The notes below the pieces were generated by a model. The model did no database searches. It was not told the origin of the DNA and saw nothing but the letters and a program-made list of their open reading frames with translations. From Caulobacter ginsengisoli (GTDB lineage: Bacteria > Pseudomonadota > Alphaproteobacteria > Caulobacterales > Caulobacteraceae), in assembly GCF_030814835.1 (NCBI RefSeq), contig NZ_JAUSVS010000010.1:88408-152407 (forward strand): a stretch of DNA of 64,000 nt, written 5' to 3'. Within the stretch, counting starts at the first letter, position 1. Every line of letters starts with the position of its first letter. Below are positions 54,420 to 64,000 of the stretch, in pieces. The position numbers and the translations under genes were made by a program.

Positions 54420-55805
54420 TTACTTCGGCGCCGGCGCGACCGTCGGCTTCTTCGACGGGTCGATGACCGAGGCGATCTTGGGCATCACCTTGGGCAGCTT
54501 GGGCGTGGCGGCGACCGAGCCGTATTTCAGCACGTCGAGGGCGCGGCTGAGCTGGAAGTCGCCCTTCTTGATGTCGAAGCCGGCCGGCGGCGCTTCGGCC
54601 GGCTGGTGCATGCCCTTGCGCTCGGCGCCGTCCTGGCTGTCCAGGGCGGTGCGGAAGCTGGCCTCGCTGAACTGGAAGCTCTGGGTGGCGATCAGTTCGG
54701 CCTGCTGCTGGCTCTGGGCCACTTCCAGGTCTGGTTCGATGCCGATCTTCTGGATCGAGCGGCCCGAGGGCGTGTAGTAGCGCGCCGTGGTCAGCTTGAC
54801 CGCCCCGTCGGCCCCGCCGCGCAGCGGGATGACGGTCTGCACCGAGCCCTTGCCGAAGCTGGTCAGGCCCACGACCTCGGCCCGCTTGCGGTCCTTCAGG
54901 GCGCCGGCGACGATCTCGGCGGCGGAGGCGGAGCCGGTATTGACCAGCACCACCACCGGCAGGCCATTGAGCATGTCGCCCGGCTTGGCGTTGTAGCGTT
55001 CGATGTCGCGCGGATCGCGGCCGCGCTGACTGACCACCTCGCCGCCGTCCAGGAAGATGTCGGCCACGCCGACCGCCTGGTCGAGCAGGCCGCCCGGATT
55101 GTTGCGCAGGTCGAAGACCAGGCCCTTCATCTTGGGGTTCTTGGCCTGCAGGTCCTTGATGGCGGCGACGACCTCGTCGGTGGCCTTCTCGTTGAAGCCC
55201 GACAGGCGAACATAGCCATAGTCGCCTTCCATGCGGGCGGTGACGGACTTGGGCTTGATGACCTCGCGGGTCATGGTGACGTCGAAGGGATCGGTCTTGT
55301 CCCGGGCGATGGTCAGGGTGACCTTCTCGCCGGCCAGGCCGCGCATCTGCTTGACCGCCTCGTTGACCGGCAGGCCCAGCACGCTCTGGCCGTTGACGGC
55401 GGTGATGTAGTCGCCCGGCTGCAGGCCGGCCCGGGCGGCGGGGGTGCCGTCCATCGGCGAGATGATCTTGACCACCCCGTCCTCGGACGTGATTTCGATG
55501 CCCAGCCCGCCGTATTCGCCGCGGGTGGTGTCCTGCATGTCCTCGAAGCTGTCGGGGGCCAGGAAGCCGCTGTGCGGGTCGAGCGAGGTCAGCATGCCGT
55601 CCAGCGCCGACTGGATCAGCTTGGTGTCATCGACCTCGGTGACATACTGGTGGTCGACGATGTCGAGCACGTCGCCGAACAGCTGCAGCATGCGGTAGGT
55701 TTTGGCTCTGGGCTGGTCCGCCTGGGCGGTCTGGCCGATATAGGCCATCGTGCCGGCGCCAAGGACAAAGGCGCAGGCGCCAACGAGCAGATTCTTCTTG
55801 ATCAT
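54420..55805 (-). CDS. ctpA: C-terminal processing protease (S41)
   Basis: 461 aa. Signal/anchor (about 1-28), PDZ domain (about 95-170: GLGIEITSEDGVVKIISPMDGTPAARAGLQPGDYI), and the Ser/Lys protease domain with catalytic Ser in VNTGSASAAEIVAGAL (Ser294) and Lys in TSFGKGSVQTV (Lys319). These periplasmic enzymes trim or degrade proteins, often peptidoglycan hydrolases. It lies directly downstream of the EnvC-like activator, a hydrolase regulator, as in Caulobacter. Confidence 0.95.
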   Translation of the reverse strand: MIKKNLLVGACAFVLGAGTMAYIGQTAQADQPRAKTYRMLQLFGDVLDIVDHQYVTEVDDTKLIQSALDGMLTSLDPHSGFLAPDSFEDMQDTTRGEYGGLGIEITSEDGVVKIISPMDGTPAARAGLQPGDYITAVNGQSVLGLPVNEAVKQMRGLAGEKVTLTIARDKTDPFDVTMTREVIKPKSVTARMEGDYGYVRLSGFNEKATDEVVAAIKDLQAKNPKMKGLVFDLRNNPGGLLDQAVGVADIFLDGGEVVSQRGRDPRDIERYNAKPGDMLNGLPVVVLVNTGSASAAEIVAGALKDRKRAEVVGLTSFGKGSVQTVIPLRGGADGAVKLTTARYYTPSGRSIQKIGIEPDLEVAQSQQQAELIATQSFQFSEASFRTALDSQDGAERKGMHQPAEAPPAGFDIKKGDFQLSRALDVLKYGSVAATPKLPKVMPKIASVIDPSKKPTVAPAPK

Positions 55806-55891
55806 GGCCTGAACTCAAGACTCCCAATGCGGCGCCAGCATGGCCGCTTTCGTTTCCGGTTGCGACCCCCGCCAGGATCGCGGAACAAAGT

Positions 55892-56995
55892 TTAACGACC
55901 CGATGCGATCCGGGTCGTTTTTGCCCCCAACCAGGGCGCCGGATCGACCGGCGCGCCGTTCAGCCGAAGCTCCATATACAGCTCCCCGCCCGACTTCCCC
56001 ATGCGCCCGACCGGCGCGCCGGCCGCGACCGATTGTCCGGGGCCGACGGTGACTTCGCTGAGCCCGCCCAGCACCAGATGGTAGTCGCCGCCGATCCTCA
56101 GGATCAGGATGACCCCCCAGCCGGTCACCGGCCCAGCGAATTCAACCACCCCTTGAGCGGGACTGGCGACCTGGGCGCCCCCGTTTGCATTAGGGCCGGC
56201 ACGGATGGAGAGCCCGGTGGAGGCACCCCCGGCCGGCAGGCTGGCCCCGAACCGGCCGATGACCGCTCCCTCCAGGGGCCGCAGCAGCCGGCCTGGTCCC
56301 TGGCCTGTGGCGGTCGCGGCGCGGGGAAAGCTGTCGATCAGATTGCCGGGGCTGCCGAGGGCGCGGCCGGCGGTGTCGGCCTGGTCGGCATAGCGGGTTT
56401 CGATATCGGCCTGCTGGGCCATCAGCCGGTCGATATCGCTGCGGCGGTCGGCGACCAGACTCTCGGCGCTGAACAGGTCGGCGTTGGCGGCGGCGGCTTG
56501 GCGGCGAAGCGCGGCGATCTCGCGGCTCTCCCCGGCCAGCAGATCGGCCCGGCGCTTCAGCTCCGGGGTCATGGCGCGGATCAGGATGGCGGCCCGCACC
56601 GCGTCGCGGGCGTCGCCCGGCCGGACCAGCAGGGCCGGCGGCGGGTCGCGGCGGAACAACTGCAGGGCGCCCAGCAGTCGCGACAGCCGGCCCCGGTCCT
56701 GGCCCAGCTCGGTCAGCAGCGAGGTCTCGCGGATATGCAGGATGGAGAGGCGGTCGCGGGCCGAGGCCAGGTCGCGGGCGCTGAGCGCCTGGCGGCTGGC
56801 GAGGCGCCGCAACTCCTCGCGCAGGGCCTCGATCTCGCGCCGGGCCTCGCTCTGGCCGACGGCGTCCTCGGGCGAGCCGGCATAGATGGCCATCAGCCGC
56901 GGCGAGGGCGCATCGGCCGGCTCCTGCGCCCACAGCATGCCGGCCGTCGCGGCGGTGGCGAGCAAGGTCAGCAGGGCGAGGGAGCGCAGGCGCAT
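55892..56995 (-). CDS. EnvC-like murein hydrolase activator (degenerate LytM)
   Basis: 367 aa. Signal peptide (about 1-24, TAGMLWAQE), long coiled coil (about 45-225, Arg/Glu/Ala rich), then a LytM (M23) domain (about 245-360). The zinc ligands of an active M23 peptidase are missing: the H-x-G-x-D position reads TGLSIRAG and the H-x-H site keeps only one His (DYHLVLGGL). That is what EnvC/NlpD-type activators of amidases look like. It precedes ctpA. Confidence 0.88.
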   Translation of the reverse strand: MRLRSLALLTLLATAATAGMLWAQEPADAPSPRLMAIYAGSPEDAVGQSEARREIEALREELRRLASRQALSARDLASARDRLSILHIRETSLLTELGQDRGRLSRLLGALQLFRRDPPPALLVRPGDARDAVRAAILIRAMTPELKRRADLLAGESREIAALRRQAAAANADLFSAESLVADRRSDIDRLMAQQADIETRYADQADTAGRALGSPGNLIDSFPRAATATGQGPGRLLRPLEGAVIGRFGASLPAGGASTGLSIRAGPNANGGAQVASPAQGVVEFAGPVTGWGVILILRIGGDYHLVLGGLSEVTVGPGQSVAAGAPVGRMGKSGGELYMELRLNGAPVDPAPWLGAKTTRIASGR

Positions 56996-57039
56996 GTCAG
57001 CACACGTCCTAGCAGACCTGGCTTCGCGCGTCAGGGGAC

Positions 57040-57504
57040 TCAGTCGCGGTGGTAGGGGGTTCCGGCCAGGATCGTGCAGGCGCGGTAGGTCTGCTCGGCC
57101 AGCATGACGCGGACCAGGGCGTGGGGCCAGGTCTGCACCCCGAAGGCCATCTTCTCGCGGGCGGCGGCCAGGATGGTGGGGTCGAGGCCGTCGGCGCCGC
57201 CCACCACGATCACGACCTTGCGCACCCCATCGTCCCGCAGCCGGGCGATATGGGCGGCGAAGTCGCGGGAGCGGCGGGCGGTTCCGCCCTCGTCGCAGGC
57301 GATGACGTAGGCTTCGGCCAGGTGGGGGCCGAGCACCTCGGCTTCGGCGGCCTTGCCGCTCTTGCGGGCCTCGACCTCGACGACCTCGACCGGCCCCAGG
57401 CCCAGGGCGCGGCCGGTCGCGGTGGCGCGCTGGGCGTAGTCTCGCGCAAGCTCCGCCTCCGGTGAGCGGCCCAGTTTCCCAACGGTGAGGAGGACGATTT
57501 TCAA
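57040..57504 (-). CDS. rlmH: 23S rRNA (pseudouridine-1915) N3-methyltransferase
   Basis: 154 aa. SPOUT methyltransferase with the trefoil-knot end: VIVVGGADGLDPTILAAAREKMAFG and the C-terminal AEQTYRACTILAGTPYHRD. It methylates the ribosomal helix 69 loop. It appears to start at TTG 57504 (MKIVLLTVGKL matches the family); no ATG is available. Same order rsfS-rlmH as in many bacteria, with an inverted repeat pair between them. Confidence 0.92.
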   Translation of the reverse strand: MKIVLLTVGKLGRSPEAELARDYAQRATATGRALGLGPVEVVEVEARKSGKAAEAEVLGPHLAEAYVIACDEGGTARRSRDFAAHIARLRDDGVRKVVIVVGGADGLDPTILAAAREKMAFGVQTWPHALVRVMLAEQTYRACTILAGTPYHRD

Positions 57505-57518
57505 CGGCTACCCTAAAA

Positions 57519-57642
57519 CCGCTCATCCCCGCGAAAGCGGGGACCCAGGTGTTTTTCGTTTCAGCCTTGCCACCGCCCAGACCTGTCCGAACCGCCCCGA
57601 ACAGCAAAAAGCCTGGGTCCCCGCTTTCGCGGGGATGAGCGG
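57519..57642. repeat. Palindromic repeat A, copies 2 and 3 (inverted pair)
   Basis: The 30-bp unit of 3197-3226 occurs here twice, inverted (57519-57548) and direct (57613-57642), separated by 64 bp. The arms are perfect over 30 bp. They lie between rsfS and rlmH, so the transcript would form a long hairpin. Confidence 0.88.
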
Positions 57643-57663
57643 AATTGAGGGCCGGTACTGAGC

Positions 57664-58125
57664 TTAGTTGGCGCTGACTCGGTGCGGGCTATCGACCGCC
57701 CAGATCTTCTCGATGTTGTAGAAGCTGCGCACTTCGGGCCGGAACAGGTGGATGATCAGGTCGCCGGTGTCGATCAGCACCCAGTCGCAATGCGGCAGGC
57801 CCTCGACCCGCGCGCGACCGCAGCCGGCGTCCTTGAGGGCGCGCAGGATGTGGTCGGCCAGGGCGCCGACGTGACGGTGCGAGCGGCCCGACGCAATGAT
57901 CATGCTGTCGGCCACCGGGCTCTTGCCCTTCAGATCGATGAGAACGATGTCCTGGGCCTTGTCGTCGTCAAGCCGGGCCATGATCAGGTCTTCGACGCTG
58001 CCCTGGTTGAGGGGGCCGGTCGGGGAAGAAGTATCGGCGGCGGCCGACGCTTCGTGCGCCGTGGGCGCGGACTCGCGGTTCAGCGGAGTGCTCCTAGGAT
58101 GGTCACGCAAAAGGACCCATAGCAC
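57664..58125 (-). CDS. rsfS: Ribosomal silencing factor RsfS
   Basis: Up to 153 aa. RsfS/Iojap domain from about residue 42: SVEDLIMARLDDDKAQDIVLIDLKGKSPVADSMIIASGRSHRH and HCDWVLIDTGDLIIHLFRPEVRSFYNIEKIW. It binds L14 and blocks subunit joining in starvation. The start is uncertain: GTG 58125 is the first in-frame codon, a TTG lies at 58110; the 45 residues before the domain are of low complexity. Confidence 0.9.
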   Translation of the reverse strand: MLWVLLRDHPRSTPLNRESAPTAHEASAAADTSSPTGPLNQGSVEDLIMARLDDDKAQDIVLIDLKGKSPVADSMIIASGRSHRHVGALADHILRALKDAGCGRARVEGLPHCDWVLIDTGDLIIHLFRPEVRSFYNIEKIWAVDSPHRVSAN

Positions 58126-58140
58126 GTTCTGGCCGATCCG

Positions 58141-58716
58141 TCAGCGGTCCCCTTGGCGTAGCCGCTCGCGCAGGGCGGTAGAGGAGGCGAAGTTGAACGG
58201 CCCGCGCAGATAGACCCAGGCCGGGGCGGTCATCCGGGCCAGGATCGGCCCCTCCCTGGCGGGATGCCGGGCCGCCGCGAACCGGCGGGCGGTGGGCGAT
58301 CCCCGGGCCTTCAGGGCCGCCCAGGGCCGCGAGACCACGGCGACCGGCAGGGTGCGCATGATCTGGGTCCAGCCCTTCCAGCGGTGGAAGCTGGCCAGGC
58401 TGTCGGCCCCCATGATCCAGACGAAATGCACTCTTGGGAAGCGGGCCCGCAGGAAGGTGACGGTGTCGAGGGTGTACTGGGCCCCGATGCGGCTCTCGGC
58501 GTCGGAGATGATCATCCCCGGCCCCTTGGCCATCCTCGCCGCCCCGGCCAGCCGCTCGGCCAGAGGCGCGGTCTCGTGGTTGGACTTCAAGGGGTTCTGC
58601 GGCGAGACCAGCCAGATCACCCGGTCCAGCCCCAGCTGGGTCATCGCCGTCTCGGCGACATGGGCGTGGCCTTCATGGGCCGGATTGAACGAGCCGCCGT
58701 AGAGGCCGACGGTCAT
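58141..58716 (-). CDS. nadD: Nicotinate-nucleotide adenylyltransferase
   Basis: 191 aa from ATG 58716. The HIGH-type nucleotidyltransferase motif is GLYGGSFNPAHEGHAHVAE, and the C-terminal SST motif is FASSTALRERLRQ. Converts nicotinate mononucleotide to deamido-NAD. GTG 58761 would add 15 residues (VRHGALRLGFDLQPG), a plausible alternative since related proteins begin upstream. It sits between rsfS and proA. Confidence 0.92.
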   Translation of the reverse strand: MTVGLYGGSFNPAHEGHAHVAETAMTQLGLDRVIWLVSPQNPLKSNHETAPLAERLAGAARMAKGPGMIISDAESRIGAQYTLDTVTFLRARFPRVHFVWIMGADSLASFHRWKGWTQIMRTLPVAVVSRPWAALKARGSPTARRFAAARHPAREGPILARMTAPAWVYLRGPFNFASSTALRERLRQGDR

Positions 58717-58805
58717 GCCGGGCTGGAGGTCGAAGCCCAGACGCAGGGCGCCGTGGCGCACGCCCGGAGCGCGCTTGGCCAGGCCGGCGAAGGTGGCGGC
58801 GCGGC

Positions 58806-60080
58806 TCAAGCCCGGATCTGGCCCGTGCCGCGCACCACGTATTTGAACGTGGTCAGCTGCTCGGCGCCCACCGGGCCCCGCGCATGCAGGCGGTCGGTGG
58901 CGATGCCGATCTCGGCGCCGAAGCCGAACTCGCCGCCGTCGGCGAACTGGGTGGAGGCGTTGACCAGCACGATGGCGGAATCGACCAGGGCGACGAAGCG
59001 CTCGGCGGCGGCGGCGTCCTCGGTGACGATGGCGTCGGTGTGCCCGGAGCCGTAGGCGGCGATATGGGCGGCGGCGCCCTCGACCCCGTCGACGATGGCC
59101 ACGGCGAGGATGGGGGCGAGGTATTCGGTGGTCCAGTCGGCGGTGGTGGCCTTGGCCATGCTGGGCTCGATGGCCCTGGCGGCGGCATCGCCCCGCAGTT
59201 CGCAGCGGGCCTGGATCAGGGCGTCGGCGATGGGGGGCAGCAGGCGCTCGGCGGCGGCGCGGTCGATCAGCAGGGTCTCGGCCGAGCCGCAGACCGAGAC
59301 GCGGCGCATCTTGGCGTTGACGACGATGTCGCGGGCCTTGGCCAGGTCCGCGCCGGCATGGACGAAGACGTGGCAGAGGCCTTCGAGGTGGCCGAGCACT
59401 GGCGCGCGGGCCTCGGCCTGCACCCGGGCGACCAGGCTCTTGCCGCCCCGGGGGATGATCAGGTCGATCTGGCCGTCCAGCCCGGCCAGGATCTCGCCCA
59501 CGGCGGCGCGGTCGGCGGTGCGCACGGCCTGGACGGCGGAGGCGGGCAGGCCGGCGGCTTTCAGGCCCTTCACCACGGCGGCGTGCAGGGCCAGGTTGCT
59601 GGCCAGGCATTCGGAGCCGCCGCGCAAGATCACCGCGTTGCCCGAGCGCACGCAAAGGGCGGCCGCGTCGGCGGTGACGTTGGGCCGGCTCTCATAGATC
59701 ATGGCGATGACGCCGATGGGGGTGCGGACGCGGGCGATGTCCAGGCCGTTGGGCCGGGTCCAGCGGGCCATCTCGGCCCCGACCGGATCGGGAATGGCGG
59801 CGATGTCGGCGACGGCCTGGGCGACCGCCTCCAGCCGTTCGGGGTCGAGGGCCAGGCGGTCGGTGAGGGCGGGGGTCAGGCCGGCTGTCTTGGCCTTGGC
59901 GACGTCGCGGGCGTTGGCGGCCAGGATGGCTTCAGAGTCGGCGCGGATGGCGGCGGCCATGGCCAGGATGGCGGCCGAGCGCTGCTCAGCCGTGGCGAGG
60001 CGCAGGGCTTTCGCGCCCTCGCGCGCCGCCCGCCCCATCGCCGCCATGTCGGCTTTGAGATCCTGGACAGAGCCGTCCAA
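58806..60080 (-). CDS. proA: Gamma-glutamyl phosphate reductase
   Basis: 424 aa. Second step of proline synthesis. Aldehyde-dehydrogenase-like fold with nucleophile Cys in [46 protein letters not shown] and [10 protein letters not shown]. Start TTG 60080 has a strong GGGAGG upstream and gives the full N-terminus; ATG 60047 is the alternative. It follows proB by 30 bp. Confidence 0.95.
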   Translation of the reverse strand: MDGSVQDLKADMAAMGRAAREGAKALRLATAEQRSAAILAMAAAIRADSEAILAANARDVAKAKTAGLTPALTDRLALDPERLEAVAQAVADIAAIPDPVGAEMARWTRPNGLDIARVRTPIGVIAMIYESRPNVTADAAALCVRSGNAVILRGGSECLASNLALHAAVVKGLKAAGLPASAVQAVRTADRAAVGEILAGLDGQIDLIIPRGGKSLVARVQAEARAPVLGHLEGLCHVFVHAGADLAKARDIVVNAKMRRVSVCGSAETLLIDRAAAERLLPPIADALIQARCELRGDAAARAIEPSMAKATTADWTTEYLAPILAVAIVDGVEGAAAHIAAYGSGHTDAIVTEDAAAAERFVALVDSAIVLVNASTQFADGGEFGFGAEIGIATDRLHARGPVGAEQLTTFKYVVRGTGQIRA

Positions 60081-60110
60081 GTCCGCCTCCCGTTATGCTC
60101 AGTTTGAGCC

Positions 60111-61280
60111 TTAACCGCTTTCCGGGCGGCTGGACAGGGCGAGATCGTCCGCATGCACCATGGGCCCGGCGGTGTAGCCCAGGGCGGGTTCGATGGCGTC
60201 GGACCGAAGACCGGCGATGCGGGCGGCGTCCTGGGCGTCGTAGCGGGTCAGGCCGCGGCCAACCTCGCGGCCGTCGGGGCCGACGATCAGCACCGCATCG
60301 CCCTTGTCGAAACGGCCCTCGATGGCCTTCACGCCCGCCGCCAGCAGGCTCTTGCCCTGGCCAAGCGCCGTGGCGGCCCCGGCGTCGACCTTCAGCTTGC
60401 CGGCCGGGGCCAGCGAGCCGGCGATCCAGTTCTTGTAGGCGGCGGCGACCGATGTGGCGGCCCCGACCAGGGTGGCGGCCTCGCCCGCGGCGATGGCGGC
60501 CAGCGGCGAGGGGCGGCTCCCAAGCGTAATGACGGTGGCGCAGCCGGCGCCCTGGGCGATGCGGGCGGCCGCCAGCTTGGTGGCCATGCCGCCGGTCCCC
60601 ACCCCGGCGCCGGCATTGGCCCCGCCGGCCATGGCCTCGATCTCGGGGGTGAGGCTGGCGACATAGTCCAGATGGCGGGCGGTGGGGTCGCGGCGTGGGT
60701 CGGCGGTGTAGAGGCCGTCGATGTCGGAGAGCAGGATCAAGAGGTCTGCGCCGATCATCTGGGCCACCCGGGCGGCCAGGCGGTCGTTGTCGCCGTAGCG
60801 GATCTCCTCGGTGACCACGGTGTCGTTCTCGTTGACGACGGGCAGGGCGCCCAGGGCCAGCAGGGTCTCGGTGGTGGCCCGGGCGTTCAGCCAGCGGCGG
60901 CGCACCTCGGTGTCGTCTCTCGTCAGCAGCACCTGGGCGGCGGGGACGCCGTGCGGCTCGAAGGCCTCCTCCCAGGCCCGCATCAGCAGCGACTGGCCGG
61001 CGGCGGCGGCGGCCTGTTTCTCGGCCAGGGTCAGGGCGCGGCGGGTGAGGTTCAAACGCCGGCGGCCCAGGGCCACGGCGCCGGACGAGACGACGAGCAG
61101 CTGCTGGCCCCGCTCGCGCAGCATGGCGGCGTCGGCGGCGAAGCTGGTCAGCCAGGCCCGGTCGGCGGCGCCCGTCTCCCCATCGATCAGCAGGGACGAG
61201 CCGACCTTGACCACCACCCGGCGGGCGGCGGCCAGACACCCTGCGGGAGTCCGGGCGGCGGGCGTGTCGGCAGCAGCCAT
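60111..61280 (-). CDS. proB: Glutamate 5-kinase
   Basis: 389 aa. First step of proline synthesis. Amino-acid kinase domain ([65 protein letters not shown]) plus a C-terminal PUA domain (about 290-380, with [19 protein letters not shown] and [17 protein letters not shown]). Its ATG shares one base with the TGA of the gene upstream (TGATG at 61282-61278), coupling the two. Confidence 0.95.
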   Translation of the reverse strand: MAAADTPAARTPAGCLAAARRVVVKVGSSLLIDGETGAADRAWLTSFAADAAMLRERGQQLLVVSSGAVALGRRRLNLTRRALTLAEKQAAAAAGQSLLMRAWEEAFEPHGVPAAQVLLTRDDTEVRRRWLNARATTETLLALGALPVVNENDTVVTEEIRYGDNDRLAARVAQMIGADLLILLSDIDGLYTADPRRDPTARHLDYVASLTPEIEAMAGGANAGAGVGTGGMATKLAAARIAQGAGCATVITLGSRPSPLAAIAAGEAATLVGAATSVAAAYKNWIAGSLAPAGKLKVDAGAATALGQGKSLLAAGVKAIEGRFDKGDAVLIVGPDGREVGRGLTRYDAQDAARIAGLRSDAIEPALGYTAGPMVHADDLALSSRPESG

Positions 61281-61729
61281 CAGGCGGGCGGCGGCGGGGG
61301 CTTCAGGAACAGCTCGCAGGCGGCGACCTCGCCGGTCAGCTTCCAGGCCACCACATCGCCCGGCACATTGACGGCCACGGCCAGCAGGCATTCCTTGCCC
61401 CAGACGGGGCTGCAGCTGAAGGCGCCGGAGGCGGGGTTCAGGCCGCATTTGGTGCCCGGCTCGGTGCGGGTGCGCCAGAAGACCACCTGGCCGTCGCTGG
61501 CCGTGCGGGTGGTTTCGACCGGGCCCAGCCGCTGGACCAGCTTGAGCAGCGGCTTGCCCTTGTAGTCGGCCATCATCGCATCGACCTTGGCGCTGACCGC
61601 GGCGATGGCGGGATCGGGCGCGGCGGCCGGCGGCGGCGAGGCCGGAGCGGGGGGCGCCACAGGCGGCGCCGAAGCCGGTGGGGGCGGCAGGGCGGCGGCG
61701 GCCAGGATCGTCAGGGCCAGAAGGATCAT
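61280..61729 (-). CDS. Exported Pro-rich protein between obgE and proB
   Basis: 149 aa. Signal peptide (about 1-14), Ala/Pro linker (about 15-42), then a compact domain with [36 protein letters not shown] and three more cysteines ([23 protein letters not shown]). Translationally coupled to proB, though no functional link is apparent. The family is not recognised. Confidence 0.65.
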   Translation of the reverse strand: MILLALTILAAAALPPPPASAPPVAPPAPASPPPAAAPDPAIAAVSAKVDAMMADYKGKPLLKLVQRLGPVETTRTASDGQVVFWRTRTEPGTKCGLNPASGAFSCSPVWGKECLLAVAVNVPGDVVAWKLTGEVAACELFLKPPPPPA

Positions 61730-61745
61730 CGGTGCGACTCCAGGC

Positions 61746-62846
<1,101 letters not shown>

Positions 62847-62895
62847 TCACAGTTTGTTAGCCTCCCTCTGCCACCAATAGTGCAGAGAACCCAGA

Positions 62896-63885
62896 ATGGG
62901 TTATCGGGGAGTGGCAGCTTTGGTTCCTGACGAAGAAGCCCGAGCGCGGCTTATGATCGAGATCCGTGGCCTGACGCCGCGCGAACTCCATCAAAAGTTC
63001 GAGGTCGAGGCGCGCGCCCATCGCAACATCCTCATGCAACGCGGCGTCGGTCTCGCCGCGGAATGGCGCGACTTTGGCCGCTTCCTGATGGACCTGGGTC
63101 CCAGGCCCAGCCCCGACCATCGCCTGGTCCTGCTCAACCGTTTCGAACGCACCTTCGGTCCCGGCCGCGCCCAGTGGCTGAACGACGAGGAAGAGGCGCA
63201 GCACATCGTCGCCTTCGACCGCCAGATGCAGGCCAAGGCCGCCGAGCAGCAGCGCATCCTGGAAGAGGCCGCCGCCCTGCGCGCCCGCCGGGGCCAGACC
63301 CCCCAGAGCTCCTATGGCCAGTGGACCTCGCTGGGCGGCCAGACCGTGAGCTACACCGACGTCGCCAAGCGTCTGAACCTGCCGCCCTCGGCGCTGGCCA
63401 AGGTGCTGGCGGCCGGCCGCTCGCCCGACGAGCTGGTCAAGCGCGCCGCCTCGGCCGATGAGGTGATCAACGAAAAGGCCGACTGGCTGCCGCCGGATCC
63501 CGAGCGCCGCAAGACCTTCCTGCAGGCCTTCCGCATGTGGCACCTGCAGGTCCAGCCCTCGTTCAGCCGGGCCGCAACCCCGGCCTTCCTGTTTCTCTAC
63601 AGCGCTCTGCAGATGATGCGGGAATCCCGCGACCAGCTGATTTCCGAGAGCCTGTGGCAGCCGCTGGGCGACCGGGCGACGAGGGCCAGAGACGCCCACC
63701 CGGCCTGGAACCGCTATTGCGACTTCATGAGCCGGGCCCAGGTGGCCCTGCTGGAAATCCCCATCTACGCCAGCTACTCGCTGCTGTCGGACCTCGACGC
63801 CCTGCACGACCGCGTGGTCGCCGCCGAACGCCGCTTCCGTCTGCCCGCGGCCCCCGCCGCCAAACAGGGCGCCAAGGCGGCTTAG
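62896..63885 (+). CDS. Cytosolic protein of unknown function
   Basis: 329 aa, no signal peptide or membrane segment. It contains a coiled-coil region (about 95-135, DEEEAQHIVAFDRQMQAKAAEQQRILEEAAALRARRG), a helix-turn-helix-like stretch (SYTDVAKRLNLPPSALAKVLAAGRSPDELVKRA, about 152-185), and a long helical C-terminal half with many aromatic residues. No catalytic motif recognised. It is divergent from obgE with about 110 bp between starts. Confidence 0.65.
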   Translation: MGYRGVAALVPDEEARARLMIEIRGLTPRELHQKFEVEARAHRNILMQRGVGLAAEWRDFGRFLMDLGPRPSPDHRLVLLNRFERTFGPGRAQWLNDEEEAQHIVAFDRQMQAKAAEQQRILEEAAALRARRGQTPQSSYGQWTSLGGQTVSYTDVAKRLNLPPSALAKVLAAGRSPDELVKRAASADEVINEKADWLPPDPERRKTFLQAFRMWHLQVQPSFSRAATPAFLFLYSALQMMRESRDQLISESLWQPLGDRATRARDAHPAWNRYCDFMSRAQVALLEIPIYASYSLLSDLDALHDRVVAAERRFRLPAAPAAKQGAKAA

Positions 63886-63892
63886 GTTCACA

Positions 63893-63940
63893 AATTCCTC
63901 GCCCGTTGGGCGAGGTGGCGGCGAAGCCGACGGAGCAACT
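63893..63940. repeat. Partial copy of the 54237-type repeat at the right edge
   Basis: AAATTCCTCGCCCGTTGGGC and the following GAGGTGGCGGCGAAGCCGAC match one arm of the inverted repeat at 54237-54411. The second arm, if present, lies outside the window. Nothing recognisable follows to base 64000. Confidence 0.7.
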
Positions 63941-64000
63941 ATGTTGTGGCTGTCATTTGGGTGACCCATGGCTGGCCTCGGCTGAGGACGAGGTTGGCGG

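Overview
This is a GC-rich chromosomal segment of an alphaproteobacterium. Gene content and order point to Caulobacteraceae (Caulobacter or Phenylobacterium). The indications are a split F1 operon atpHAGDC preceded by a CC_3452-type small exported protein, an AtpD with an Ala/Lys/Pro-rich N-terminal extension, a short AtpC, a DUF484-xerC pair, an obgE / proB-proA / nadD / rsfS / rlmH / EnvC-like / ctpA / polysaccharide deacetylase / rppH cluster, and many inverted-repeat intergenic elements. The genus is inferred; no rRNA or tRNA gene was seen.

Layout. 1-3.2 kb: the edge of an integrated element, with the end of an XRE-type regulator, a RuvC-fold protein, a one-helix membrane protein and a large serine recombinase whose last codons run into a dispersed palindrome. 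3.3-15.5 kb: small regulators and enzymes (DUF4242, GlxA-type regulator, hybrid histidine kinase, LepB, GFA zinc proteins, beta-lactamase-fold hydrolase with TetR, VOC protein) ending in xerC-DUF484. 15.5-27.8 kb: FSA-type transaldolase, priA, TerC, acyltransferase, CHAP protein, CorA, pentapeptide protein, crotonase, hydrolase, thioesterase and a Zur-like Fur protein. 27.8-35 kb: acid phosphatase relative, two related lipoproteins, a polyamine pair (deoxyhypusine-synthase-like enzyme and ornithine decarboxylase with a probable speF-type RNA leader), divergent from phnCDE. 35-43.4 kb: glycosyltransferase plus LpxH-like phosphoesterase, TetR/lipase, acyl-CoA dehydrogenase/GFA, class A beta-lactamase and DUF4350. 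43.6-48.5 kb: atpHAGDC. 48.5-64 kb: envelope and housekeeping genes down to obgE and an unknown gene.

Two patterns cut across the window. First, convergent gene ends are of two kinds. Six of the fourteen pairs overlap by exactly the four bases CTAG, so both stop codons share one palindrome. Six others are separated by more than 100 bp, and each of those spacers carries inverted repeats, in most cases long ones. Of the last two, one has a short terminator hairpin and one a 7-bp gap. Second, several conserved proteins have lost specific catalytic or metal-binding residues: PriA lacks one of its two zinc sites, the PhoN-like phosphatase lacks its final Asp, and the LytM domain of the EnvC-like protein is degenerate. 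The most interesting regulatory signals are the ornithine decarboxylase leader, which may contain a short open frame, and a hairpin that would bury the ribosome binding site of the acyl-CoA dehydrogenase gene.
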